From contig NZ_CP087590.1 in NCBI RefSeq assembly GCF_015594925.2, forward strand, positions 248,001 through 312,000: a DNA stretch of 64,000 nt. The letters run 5' to 3'. A model generated the notes under the pieces. That model made no database searches. It was given only the letters and a program-made list of their open reading frames with translations, and was not told the DNA's origin. The translations under genes were made by a program, and so were the position numbers. Source of the stretch: Vibrio sp. VB16 (GTDB lineage: Bacteria; Pseudomonadota; Gammaproteobacteria; Enterobacterales; Vibrionaceae). Of the stretch, positions 27,869 through 36,089 are shown piece after piece (the stretch's first letter is position 1; each line of letters begins with the position of its first letter).

Positions 27869-27905
27869 AGACGAAGCCAGTAGATGTTTGCTACTGGCTT
27901 CGTCT
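27869..27905. terminator. 15-bp perfect hairpin, probable terminator of the DASS transporter gene
   Basis: AGACGAAGCCAGTAG (27869-27883) and its exact complement (27891-27905) have a 7-base loop. On the minus strand it is followed by ATTTTATC. It is just past the stop of the minus-strand transporter gene. Confidence 0.75.
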
Positions 27906-27923
27906 GTCGACTACTAAAAGACT

Positions 27924-29342
27924 CTAAGTCATAATGAGTACGGCGACATAAACAATAAGCAACCCGACTATCCCCATAATAATCCCCATTTTTGCCATAT
28001 CCTTACTTTCAATAAGTCCTGTGGAATAAGCAAGCGAGTTAGGTGGGGTAGAAACCGGCAGTATCATACCGAGTGACGCAGAGAACGCGACGACGACGAG
28101 CAGGCCTTGTATTCCGCCTATTGCAGATAAGCTCTCCATAGAGGCACCGATAGCCGCGGCGATAGGCATAAGCAGGTTAGCTGTTGCGGTATTGGACATA
28201 AAGTTAGCCATGAGCCAACAGACAAGAGAAAGCGTGATAACAACAGCAAAGGGCGACAATGCGCTATAGTCAATAGCATGAGCAAGTGCCACGGCAAGAC
28301 CTGTCTTATCTAAGCCAATACCGATAGCAATACCCCCTGCTACTAACCACAGTACATCCCAGTTAATCTGTTTAAGTTCTTGTTTACCCATGATGCCTGT
28401 TAGCGTAAATACGGCCAACGGAATAATAGAGACCACGTACGTATTCATGCCGTGAAGCTTGGTGGTCATCCAAAGTAATATTGTCGCAGCAAAGGTGATG
28501 TAAACGACGATAGCTCGCCAACTTTTTTTAAACGTACCATCCAATTTGAGAACCATTGTTTTCTGCGATGAAGGAAAAAACTTCTGTAATAAGAACCAAG
28601 CCAGTGTTAACTGGATAACGACAAACGGTAAGCCCATCATCATCCAGGATAAGAAATCAATACTGTTCTCTCCAGTGAGGTACTGAAGCGCTATGGCGTT
28701 TGGTGGGGTGCCGATCGGTGTCGCGATACCACCTGTATTGGCAGCAATCGGTACACATAGAACGAGGGCTTTAATGCCTAAGTCCCCTTTAGGCGCTGAC
28801 GCAACAATAGGACCTAGCAATGCGAGCATCATTACGGTTGTTGCTGTGTTGGACATAAACATGGAGAAAACAGCGGTAATAAGCATTAAACCAAGCATGA
28901 TGAAGCGAGGTTCTGTTCCAAATGGTTTTAATAAAACACGCGCTAGGTTGTTATCAAGCTCGTATTTGGACGCCGCAATCGCTAGTGCGAATCCACCCAT
29001 AAAAAGGATGATGATTGGTGATGAAAATGCACTAAAAATATCGGTGTATTTCATCAACTCTCCTAGTTCATGACCTTCAGGAGGGGTTCGAAATAGATGC
29101 AAACCTTTATTTGAAATCATGATCAGTTCTAGGGCAATGATTAATATAGAGGTTGCAAATACAGGTACAGGTTCCAACACCCAAAGTAGAGCGGCTAGAA
29201 GAAATATGGCAAGTAACCGATGTTGAATAAGGGTAAGGTTATCTATCGGAATCGAATCTATTGGTAGCATGAGAACAAGCGAAGGTATGGCAAAGCAAAT
29301 GAGTAGCTTGATCAAAATCCCAATATCAAATTTTTTCTTCAT
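27924..29342 (-). CDS. DASS/SLC13-family sodium-coupled anion symporter
   Basis: 472 aa, hydrophobic throughout. It shows the two inverted-repeat signatures of this family: MSNTATTVMM with IGTPPNAIA, and MSNTATANLLMP with STPPNSLAYS. The Ser-Asn-Thr motifs form the sodium and carboxylate sites in VcINDY. Likely substrates are dicarboxylates such as succinate, or related anions, taken up with Na+. Sulfate or citrate cannot be excluded. Confidence 0.88.
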   Translation of the reverse strand: MKKKFDIGILIKLLICFAIPSLVLMLPIDSIPIDNLTLIQHRLLAIFLLAALLWVLEPVPVFATSILIIALELIMISNKGLHLFRTPPEGHELGELMKYTDIFSAFSSPIIILFMGGFALAIAASKYELDNNLARVLLKPFGTEPRFIMLGLMLITAVFSMFMSNTATTVMMLALLGPIVASAPKGDLGIKALVLCVPIAANTGGIATPIGTPPNAIALQYLTGENSIDFLSWMMMGLPFVVIQLTLAWFLLQKFFPSSQKTMVLKLDGTFKKSWRAIVVYITFAATILLWMTTKLHGMNTYVVSIIPLAVFTLTGIMGKQELKQINWDVLWLVAGGIAIGIGLDKTGLAVALAHAIDYSALSPFAVVITLSLVCWLMANFMSNTATANLLMPIAAAIGASMESLSAIGGIQGLLVVVAFSASLGMILPVSTPPNSLAYSTGLIESKDMAKMGIIMGIVGLLIVYVAVLIMT

Positions 29343-29651
29343 CTTACATACAACCCCATAAGTGTGACCCAGCAGCTAAGTTTGCATTCTCATATTTCTA
29401 TTTCGCGACGTAGCCTAAGGCAGAAAGTTAAAAGTGTCTGCAACCTAGCATAAAGTAAGCGGTTTTTTGTTACTAAGATCAGCTTGGTGTTTTGAAAATG
29501 AAAATAGATTTTTTGTAAGGGATGTGTTTTTAGTCAAATTATAAGACGAATTTTAGTCAGGTTTTGTAACGGGGGTACAGTAGGTATTAATAATGAAGTA
29601 GGTGTCAGGTTACATTATTGCACGTAACCCGACATTCAGGTGATTTTGCAT
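29343..29651. other. Intergenic region between the DASS transporter and psd
   Basis: 309 bp, A/T-rich, holding the promoter of the minus-strand transporter gene. An inverted repeat at 29603-29634 is listed separately. No other structure seen. Confidence 0.6.
29603..29634 (-). terminator. Inverted repeat after psd
   Basis: TGTCAGGTTAC with GTAACCCGACA form an 11-bp stem with one mismatch, 18 bp past the psd stop. There is no real T-run, so it is a weak or factor-dependent terminator at best. Confidence 0.4.
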
Positions 29652-30518
29652 CTATTTGATGTTGGCGTACGCCGTACCCAACTTCGTTGAAATACCATTG
29701 CCCATGCTAGCGTCAAAGTCGATAGCATCTTTGCTGAATAAGTTGATTACAGTAGAGCCAAGTTTAAATCGACCCATTTCATCTCCTTTCTTCAGAGCGA
29801 CTGAGGTATTACCATTTGCGGGATAATCCCAGCAATATACAGTGTTGCCCCTTGGTGGAGTGACCGTTCCTGCCCAAATGAGCTCAATGCTACCAACAAT
29901 CGTGGCGCCAACTAATACCTGTGCTAACGGGCCGAATTTGGTGTCAAAAATACAGACAACCCGTTCATTACGAGCAAATAAATTTGGGATGTTTTCAGCG
30001 GTTAATGGGTTTACGGAATATAAGTCACCCGGTACATAGATCATTTTGCGCAGTACGCCGTCGCAGGGCATATGAACACGGTGATAATCGCTAGGAGAAA
30101 GATAAAGAGTCGCAAAGCTACCGTCTTCAAATTCATCATACAGCGCTGTATCTCCACCTAGGAGTTCTAGTGCTGAAAAATTATGGGATTTAGCTTGGAT
30201 TATCTGGCCATTTTCGATAGGACCGAACTGACTGACACAAGCATCTGCTGGATGCGTTATTACCTGTGCATCATCATTCAAGGGACGTGCGTCTGTTTTA
30301 AGTTCACGTACAAAGAAATCATTGAATGTTTTAAAGTAAGCGGGATCGGAATGCAGCGCCTCATCCATATTTATTTTGTATTGTTTAATAAACATGGTGA
30401 TCACTGCGGTCGTAACACGACCTAATTTGGCCGATGCCAATTTACCTACTACTCGAGTGATCGCGTGTTTTGGTGCCCACAATTGAAACCAAATTTTAAT
30501 TTTGTCTGATAAAGTCAT
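29652..30518 (-). CDS. psd: Phosphatidylserine decarboxylase proenzyme
   Basis: 288 aa. The self-cleavage site is LGST near the C-terminus (FKLGSTVINLF), giving the pyruvoyl group on the alpha chain. HPADA and SPSDYHRVHMP match the catalytic Asp-His region. It makes phosphatidylethanolamine at the inner membrane. It follows rsgA by about 135 bp on the same strand, as in many gammaproteobacteria. Confidence 0.96.
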   Translation of the reverse strand: MTLSDKIKIWFQLWAPKHAITRVVGKLASAKLGRVTTAVITMFIKQYKINMDEALHSDPAYFKTFNDFFVRELKTDARPLNDDAQVITHPADACVSQFGPIENGQIIQAKSHNFSALELLGGDTALYDEFEDGSFATLYLSPSDYHRVHMPCDGVLRKMIYVPGDLYSVNPLTAENIPNLFARNERVVCIFDTKFGPLAQVLVGATIVGSIELIWAGTVTPPRGNTVYCWDYPANGNTSVALKKGDEMGRFKLGSTVINLFSKDAIDFDASMGNGISTKLGTAYANIK

Positions 30519-30652
30519 ATCTAATTTAAAAACTCATTGTTTAGACGCAGATGTTACTCAATTTATGAGAAATTGTCAGTATTTCTGCGATGTCACATCG
30601 TGCCATGGTATTTGTATCTAAAACGTAACGTGCAGAGTATAGACAATACTTA

Positions 30653-31705
30653 TTAATCTGCTTTTTTGTTTCGAGAGTATTGGCGGTTGGCTTTGTTTTC
30701 ACCCATGCTGTCAATTATTCGGTGATAGCTGTTAAATCGTTCACGACTTATTTCGCCTGCCTCTACCGCTTTTTTGAGCATGCAGCCGGGATCATCAAGA
30801 TGTTTGCAATCTCTAAATTTGCATTCACCTAAGCGAGACTTAAATTCAACAAAGGCTTGGGTAACTTCATCTGCTTCGAGGTGCCATAATCCAAACTCTC
30901 TGATGCCAGGTGAATCAATAAGGTCACCACCTGTTGATATATGGTACAAGCGTGCAGCTGTCGTCGTGTGTTGACCTAATCCAGAGTTAGTAGAGACAGC
31001 CCCTTCCTCTATATCAACCTCTGGCATTAGTGCGTTGACTAAGCTGGATTTACCAACCCCTGATTGGCCGACGAAAACGTTAATTCTATTTTGTAGTTCA
31101 GCCTCAAAAGCGTCGATACCATAGCCAGTTTCTTTACTGACAAAGAGCACTTTATAGCCGATCTTTTCGTAGGTTTGTAGCTGAATTGCATACTCTTTTA
31201 TCTGTTCTTCGTTTAGAAGATCAATCTTGTTCAGTACGATTAAAGGCGATATTTTTAGTGTTTCAGAAGCGATCAAATATCGGTCAATAATATTGAGAGA
31301 CAATTCAGGTAAAACAGAAGATACAATAACCATCTGGTCAACGTTGGCGGCGACTGGCTTTAGGCCATCATAGTAATCTGGTCGAGTTAAAACAGACACT
31401 CTTGGCTCGACCGCTTCTACGACACCTGAAATGCCAGCCATAGATTCAAGTCCAGCGCGCCAAATAACCTTGTCACCAGAAACTAAGCTTTCAATTCCTC
31501 GACGCAAATTACAGCGATGAATTTCTTTTGTTTCTAGGTCTTCAATATCAGCATGTTGGCCAAAGCGAGTGATGACCAAGCCTACTTTCGTAGTGCCTAG
31601 CATCTCTTCATCCCACTGGATGGTTTTTTCTTGCTTTAGTCTTTTGCTCTGGTTGGAACGAACACGTCGAACCTGACCTTTGGTTAGCTTATTCTTCTTA
31701 GTCAC
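30653..31705 (-). CDS. rsgA: Ribosome small-subunit biogenesis GTPase RsgA
   Basis: 350 aa circularly permuted GTPase. An N-terminal OB fold comes first. The G4 motif NKID precedes the G1 motif GQSGVGKSSL, then G3 DSPGIREFGL. The C-terminal zinc finger is in CKFRDCKHLDDPGC. The first 35 residues are very basic and would bind rRNA. It aids late 30S maturation. Divergent from orn, with 86 bp between the starts. Confidence 0.96.
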   Translation of the reverse strand: MTKKNKLTKGQVRRVRSNQSKRLKQEKTIQWDEEMLGTTKVGLVITRFGQHADIEDLETKEIHRCNLRRGIESLVSGDKVIWRAGLESMAGISGVVEAVEPRVSVLTRPDYYDGLKPVAANVDQMVIVSSVLPELSLNIIDRYLIASETLKISPLIVLNKIDLLNEEQIKEYAIQLQTYEKIGYKVLFVSKETGYGIDAFEAELQNRINVFVGQSGVGKSSLVNALMPEVDIEEGAVSTNSGLGQHTTTAARLYHISTGGDLIDSPGIREFGLWHLEADEVTQAFVEFKSRLGECKFRDCKHLDDPGCMLKKAVEAGEISRERFNSYHRIIDSMGENKANRQYSRNKKAD

Positions 31706-31791
31706 GTTTACCTTTAGCTCATTCTAGGCTTTATCACTATCTGTTGGACGAGTATGATACCTCTTTTACAGGCAAAATAGGCAATTCATCT

Positions 31792-32337
31792 ATGTCATTC
31801 AGCGATCAAAACTTAATTTGGGTCGATCTTGAAATGACGGGTTTAGACCCGGAGCAACACAAGATCATTGAAATAGCGACAATTGTTACTGATAGCGAGT
31901 TAAACATTCTTGCTCAAGGCCCTGTCCTTGCAATCCATCAATCGGATCAAGAATTAGAGAAAATGGACGATTGGTGCACAAATACACACACCAATAGCGG
32001 ATTAGTTACCCGTGTAAAAGCGAGCGACATTGATGAAAGCGAAGCAATAAAGCAAACCATCACTTTCTTAGAAAAATGGGTACCGAAAGGTAAGTCGCCT
32101 ATTTGTGGAAATAGTATTGGGCAAGATCGACGTTTTTTATACAAACACATGCCTTTACTCGAAGAATATTTCCACTATCGTTATGTCGATGTGAGTACAT
32201 TGAAAGAGCTGACTCGTCGCTGGAAACCCGAAGTATTGGATGGTTTTGAGAAAACCGGAAGCCATTTAGCTTTAGATGATATTAAAGAATCTATTGCGGA
32301 ACTAAAATATTACAGAAGTACGATTTTCTCTATCTAA
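31792..32337 (+). CDS. orn: Oligoribonuclease
   Basis: 181 aa from the ATG at 31792, the exact usual length; a frame from 31744 adds 16 unconserved residues. DEDD motifs are WVDLEMTGLD, GNSIGQDRRFL and HLALDDIKES. It degrades 2-5 nt RNAs and pGpG from cyclic-di-GMP breakdown, and is essential in many gammaproteobacteria. Confidence 0.96.
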   Translation: MSFSDQNLIWVDLEMTGLDPEQHKIIEIATIVTDSELNILAQGPVLAIHQSDQELEKMDDWCTNTHTNSGLVTRVKASDIDESEAIKQTITFLEKWVPKGKSPICGNSIGQDRRFLYKHMPLLEEYFHYRYVDVSTLKELTRRWKPEVLDGFEKTGSHLALDDIKESIAELKYYRSTIFSI

Positions 32338-32352
32338 CAAATTGATATTGTT

Positions 32353-32402
32353 TTAACGACCCCAATTTTTAATGCAAAAATGGCGTCGTTAAGCTGTTTT
32401 TT
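32353..32402 (+). terminator. Terminator after orn
   Basis: TTAACGAC (32353-32360) pairs with GTCGTTAA (32385-32392), extended by an inner AATTTTT/AAAAAT stem. It is followed by GCTGTTTTTTAC. Confidence 0.8.
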
Positions 32403-32517
32403 ACGTTGCAATTTATGAATATATAATTTGCTTATCGTGATTATTGATGCATTTCTGTTTTTATTGGTTCATTTTTCATCAAACAGCAAGAAAATGAATT
32501 ATTTTTGTAATAAGGAC

Positions 32518-32545
32518 TTGCATCACAAAAAAATGCTCTTATAAT
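32518..32545 (+). promoter_or_regulatory. Sigma-70 promoter of the tRNA operon
   Basis: The -35 TTGCAT (32518-32523), a 16-bp spacer and the perfect -10 TATAAT (32540-32545) are followed by TCGCAGCCCT, a G/C-rich discriminator typical of stringently controlled stable-RNA promoters. The first tRNA starts 33 bp later. Confidence 0.85.
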
Positions 32546-32578
32546 TCGCAGCCCTGAACGATGAAAGACGTACAGAAT

Positions 32579-32654
32579 GCGACACTAGCTCAGTTGGTAG
32601 AGCGCAACCTTGCCAAGGTTGAGGTCATCGGTTCGAACCCGATGTGTCGCTCCA
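32579..32654 (+). tRNA. tRNA-Gly (GCC), copy 1
   Basis: 76 nt with a GCGACAC/TGTCGC... acceptor region, anticodon loop TTGCCAA (GCC), TTCGAAC T-loop and encoded CCA. First gene of the eight-gene tRNA cluster. Confidence 0.97.
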
Positions 32655-32732
32655 AAATCTTTCAGTCTCAGGTAATTAGTTCTCACGGTACTTAACGGTG
32701 ATGCTTAGTTTTATAAGTAAGAAGTATACGGA

Positions 32733-32809
<77 letters not shown>

Positions 32810-32844
32810 ATTTTAGATGGCTTGAATATTTTCAGGTTATCAAT

Positions 32845-32920
32845 GCGACACTAGCTCAGTTGGTAGAGCGCAACCTTGCCAAGGTTGAGGTCATCGGTTC
32901 GAACCCGATGTGTCGCTCCA
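32845..32920 (+). tRNA. tRNA-Gly (GCC), copy 2
   Basis: Identical by eye to copy 1; 35 bp after fMet copy 1. Confidence 0.97.
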
Positions 32921-33006
32921 AATTATTTGTTGTTAAAAATAGATAATACAGTTCTCACGGTACTTAACGGTGATGCTTAGTTTTTTATAAGTAAGAAGTA
33001 TACGGA

Positions 33007-33083
<77 letters not shown>

Positions 33084-33118
33084 ATTTTAGATGATTTGAA
33101 TATGTTCAGGTTATCATT

Positions 33119-33194
33119 GCGACACTAGCTCAGTTGGTAGAGCGCAACCTTGCCAAGGTTGAGGTCATCGGTTCGAACCCGATGTGTCGCTCCA
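33119..33194 (+). tRNA. tRNA-Gly (GCC), copy 3
   Basis: Identical by eye to copy 1; its 3' flank repeats that of copy 2, showing recent tandem duplication. Confidence 0.97.
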
Positions 33195-33280
33195 AATTAT
33201 TTGTTGTTAAAAATAGATAATACAGTTCTCACGGTACTTAACGGTGATGCTTAGTTTTTTATAAGTAAGAAGTATACGGA

Positions 33281-33357
<77 letters not shown>

Positions 33358-33418
33358 ATTTCAAGTTCTCACGGTACTTAACGGTGATGCTTAGTTTTAT
33401 AAGTAAGAAGTATACGGA

Positions 33419-33495
<77 letters not shown>

Positions 33496-33553
33496 TTTTC
33501 AAGTTCTCACGGTACTTTAACGGTGATGCTTAGTTTTGCAAAAAGTATACGGA

Positions 33554-33630
<77 letters not shown>

Positions 33631-33766
33631 ATTTTAAACAATGTGAAAGCGTTATTTTCATAACCTTCAAGTTGTTATTAAATAGTTTATTTCAAACGCT
33701 CTTTTCCTAATGCTGTGAAGCATTACTCCCCATGAAAATGTACCTCACTAGTTTTATACTGCTAGC

Positions 33767-34117
33767 TTTTCCACCGCTTAAACTCAAGCGGAATGGACGT
33801 TTCCTATCATTTAAGAAAAATAATCAACAGACTTATCCACTTATTTTTTTCTGTGGATAACCTAGTGAGTAAAAGTCAGATCGACTAAAAAAAAGCAAAT
33901 ACTCCGCAAGATCCTCTATCTGCCACACAGAGTTGCATATCTTCTTATTTTACCGCAAGAGTATGTTTTATAAGGTTTATTAGTTAGTTTGGCGAGATCA
34001 AGGTAAAAAAAGAAAGGATCATTAACTTGTTGTTTATTGATCTTCGTCATTTCTTTGATTTGTGTTTAACTTTTTTAATTGAAATGTTTTGAGGGGAAGC
34101 AAAAGGTTTTTTCCACA
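33767..34117. other. Intergenic region with DnaA-box-like sequences (possible datA counterpart)
   Basis: The 33631-34156 gap has no supported gene. It holds TTATCCACT (33833-33841; 8 of 9 bases of TTATCCACA), the perfect inverse box TGTGGATAA (33852-33860), and TTTTCCACA (34109-34117; fits TTWTNCACA). Weaker ones are TTTTCCACC (33767-33775) and TGTGTTTAA (34061-34069). The two central boxes face each other 10 bp apart. In Escherichia coli the DnaA-titrating datA locus is, as I recall, in the same orn-glyV-queG neighbourhood. Confidence 0.55.
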
Positions 34118-34156
34118 TTCTCAGCTTTGCGAACGATATCAATCAAGTCCCTTAAG

Positions 34157-35299
34157 CTACGCATCTCTGGGCAATCCTTTTTGTACTACTCTAATCAGGC
34201 GTTTTGTTTTATTGGACAGGGTTGATAAGTGTTCACTATTCGTATTTCCACTTGGTACGTGTTTCATCTGTTCTGCTATCGCCCAGTTCACATGCTCATC
34301 CAGTGTCGATGTGAGTCCCAGTTTGTCTTCCAATGCCCAAACAATGTCTTGGGAGTATGGGGCGTTGCCTAAGGCAATAGAAATATTACGCAACCATTGA
34401 GTGTGCCCAATTCGGCGTATCGCGGAACCTTCCATATTTTTAAGGAACTCTTTTTCGTTCCAAGAGAACAGCGTTAATAAATCGGGCGACGAAAAATAGG
34501 TTCGACGATGAAAATCTTTTTGTTGCGTTAGATCTGAAAAACGGTTCCATGGGCAGACAAGCTGACAATCATCACAACCATAGATGCGATTACCTATGGC
34601 CTTTCGATACTCTGTAGGAATAATGCCGTCATATTCGATAGTAAGATATGAGATACATTTTCTAGCATCCACAACGCCATCCTCAATAATGGCTTGAGTC
34701 GGACAAGAAGTGATACACGCATTACACTTACCACATTCATTTTCGACTACATCATCGACAGGTAGCGGGATATCGACAAGAAGTTCACCTAGGAAAAACC
34801 ACGAACCCGCAGTGCGATTAATAATGAGGGAGTGCTTTCCTGTCCAACCGATGCCTGCTTTTTCGGCTAAAGGTCGTTCTAATATTGGTGCGGAGTCGAC
34901 AAAGGGGCGATACCCCATAGTGCCAACTTCAATTTCTATCATCTTACCTAATTGGTTTAACTTATTTCTTACCAATTTGTGATAATCGCGCCCTAAAGAA
35001 TACCGGCTAATGTACCCTTGCGTAGGGTTATTAAGGTTACTCGCAAACTGGGCTTCTGGAGGAAGATAGTCCATGCGAACGCTGATTACTCGGACTGTTC
35101 CCGGAAGAAGTTCGTCTGGGCGAGAACGCATTGTGCCATGGCGTGACATCCATTCCATCTCTCCATGATATCCTGCCTTTAACCAATTAAGCATTGCCTC
35201 TTCATGCTGAGATAGGTCAACATCACAAATACCAATTTGTTGAAAACCAAGCTCTTTGCCCCATTGTTTAATTTTTTCTGCTAAAGCTAGGTAGTTCAT
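34157..35299 (-). CDS. queG: Epoxyqueuosine reductase
   Basis: 380 aa. A cobalamin-binding N-terminal domain is followed by two [4Fe-4S] motifs, CGKCNACITSCP and CDDCQLVCPWN, and a C-terminal HEAT-like region. It performs the last step of queuosine synthesis in tRNA. Convergent with the tRNA cluster. In many relatives nnr (yjeF) starts divergently from queG and leads into tsaE; here no nnr is present. Confidence 0.95.
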   Translation of the reverse strand: MNYLALAEKIKQWGKELGFQQIGICDVDLSQHEEAMLNWLKAGYHGEMEWMSRHGTMRSRPDELLPGTVRVISVRMDYLPPEAQFASNLNNPTQGYISRYSLGRDYHKLVRNKLNQLGKMIEIEVGTMGYRPFVDSAPILERPLAEKAGIGWTGKHSLIINRTAGSWFFLGELLVDIPLPVDDVVENECGKCNACITSCPTQAIIEDGVVDARKCISYLTIEYDGIIPTEYRKAIGNRIYGCDDCQLVCPWNRFSDLTQQKDFHRRTYFSSPDLLTLFSWNEKEFLKNMEGSAIRRIGHTQWLRNISIALGNAPYSQDIVWALEDKLGLTSTLDEHVNWAIAEQMKHVPSGNTNSEHLSTLSNKTKRLIRVVQKGLPRDA

Positions 35300-35615
35300 A
35301 AGGATAGTTAGATAGATGAAGGAGTAGTAATTTTACCTGAATTAGCGTGATAGAGCTATTCCGTGGGTTAAGGTAAAGGTGAGTAAATATAACAAAGCTT
35401 ACCATTTTTTCCTTTCAGGTCTTGTCTCTCAAATCAAACACGATTTACTTTTCTGAACCTTTTGATTTTTATATAGTTGAATTTTGATTTATATACAGTG
35501 ACTTTTGATTTATATATAGTGACTTTTGATTTATAAATAGTTGAAAAACTATTCCTAACTAGGCTGGAAATGGCGTTCATTAGGATAAAATACTACCATC
35601 ATCACCAGTGGCTTA
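35300..35615. other. Intergenic region between queG and tsaE
   Basis: 316 bp without a gene. It contains the direct repeats at 35461-35545, listed separately, and must hold the promoters of queG (minus) and the tsaE operon (plus). I could not fix either promoter with confidence. Confidence 0.6.
35461..35545 (+). repeat. Four A/T-rich iterons at 21-22-bp period
   Basis: TTTGATTT-based units start at 35461, 35483, 35504 and 35525. The consensus is TTTGATTTATATATAGTGA; the outer two end in AGTTGAA and the inner two in AGTGAC. The 21-bp period equals two helical turns. The repeats lie 70-155 bp before tsaE. Confidence 0.85.
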
Positions 35616-36089
35616 ATGTGTAATATGAATACAAAACAATTTAACTTAATAGACGAACAAGCTACCATCAAAATGGGAAGCGAACTCGCACAGCTATGTT
35701 CAAAACAGACCACTATTTATTTACATGGTGATTTAGGTGCGGGTAAAACGACATTCAGCCGTGGTTTTGTTAAAGCGCTTGGACATCAAGGTCATGTGAA
35801 AAGTCCTACCTATACGTTGGTCGAACCTTATCAATTACAGGATTGGCAAGTTTATCACTTTGATCTATATCGATTAGCGGATCCGGAAGAATTGGAGTTT
35901 ATGGGAATTAGAGATTATTTCACACCAGACGCTATCTGTTTGGTTGAGTGGCCTGAAAAAGGTGAAGGTTTATTGCCCAAAGCAGATTTGGACATTGAAT
36001 TACGCTATCTAGGAGAGCAAAGAACTGCACTTTTGATAGCAAATAATGACTATGGAAATATGTTGCTTAATCGTTTGGAGTTGTTTTGA
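35616..36089 (+). CDS. tsaE: tRNA threonylcarbamoyladenosine biosynthesis ATPase TsaE
   Basis: 157 aa. The Walker A motif is GDLGAGKTTFSRG; the SPTYTLVE and HFDLYRL switch regions and VEWPEKG follow. It works with TsaB and TsaD to make t6A37 in tRNAs. Two in-frame ATGs (35616, 35625) are possible and neither has a strong ribosome site. It overlaps amiB by 4 bp. Confidence 0.95.
   Translation: MCNMNTKQFNLIDEQATIKMGSELAQLCSKQTTIYLHGDLGAGKTTFSRGFVKALGHQGHVKSPTYTLVEPYQLQDWQVYHFDLYRLADPEELEFMGIRDYFTPDAICLVEWPEKGEGLLPKADLDIELRYLGEQRTALLIANNDYGNMLLNRLELF

Noticed and set aside
34089..34400. 103-aa open frame opposite queG
   Set aside because: Most of it is antisense to the conserved C-terminus of queG.
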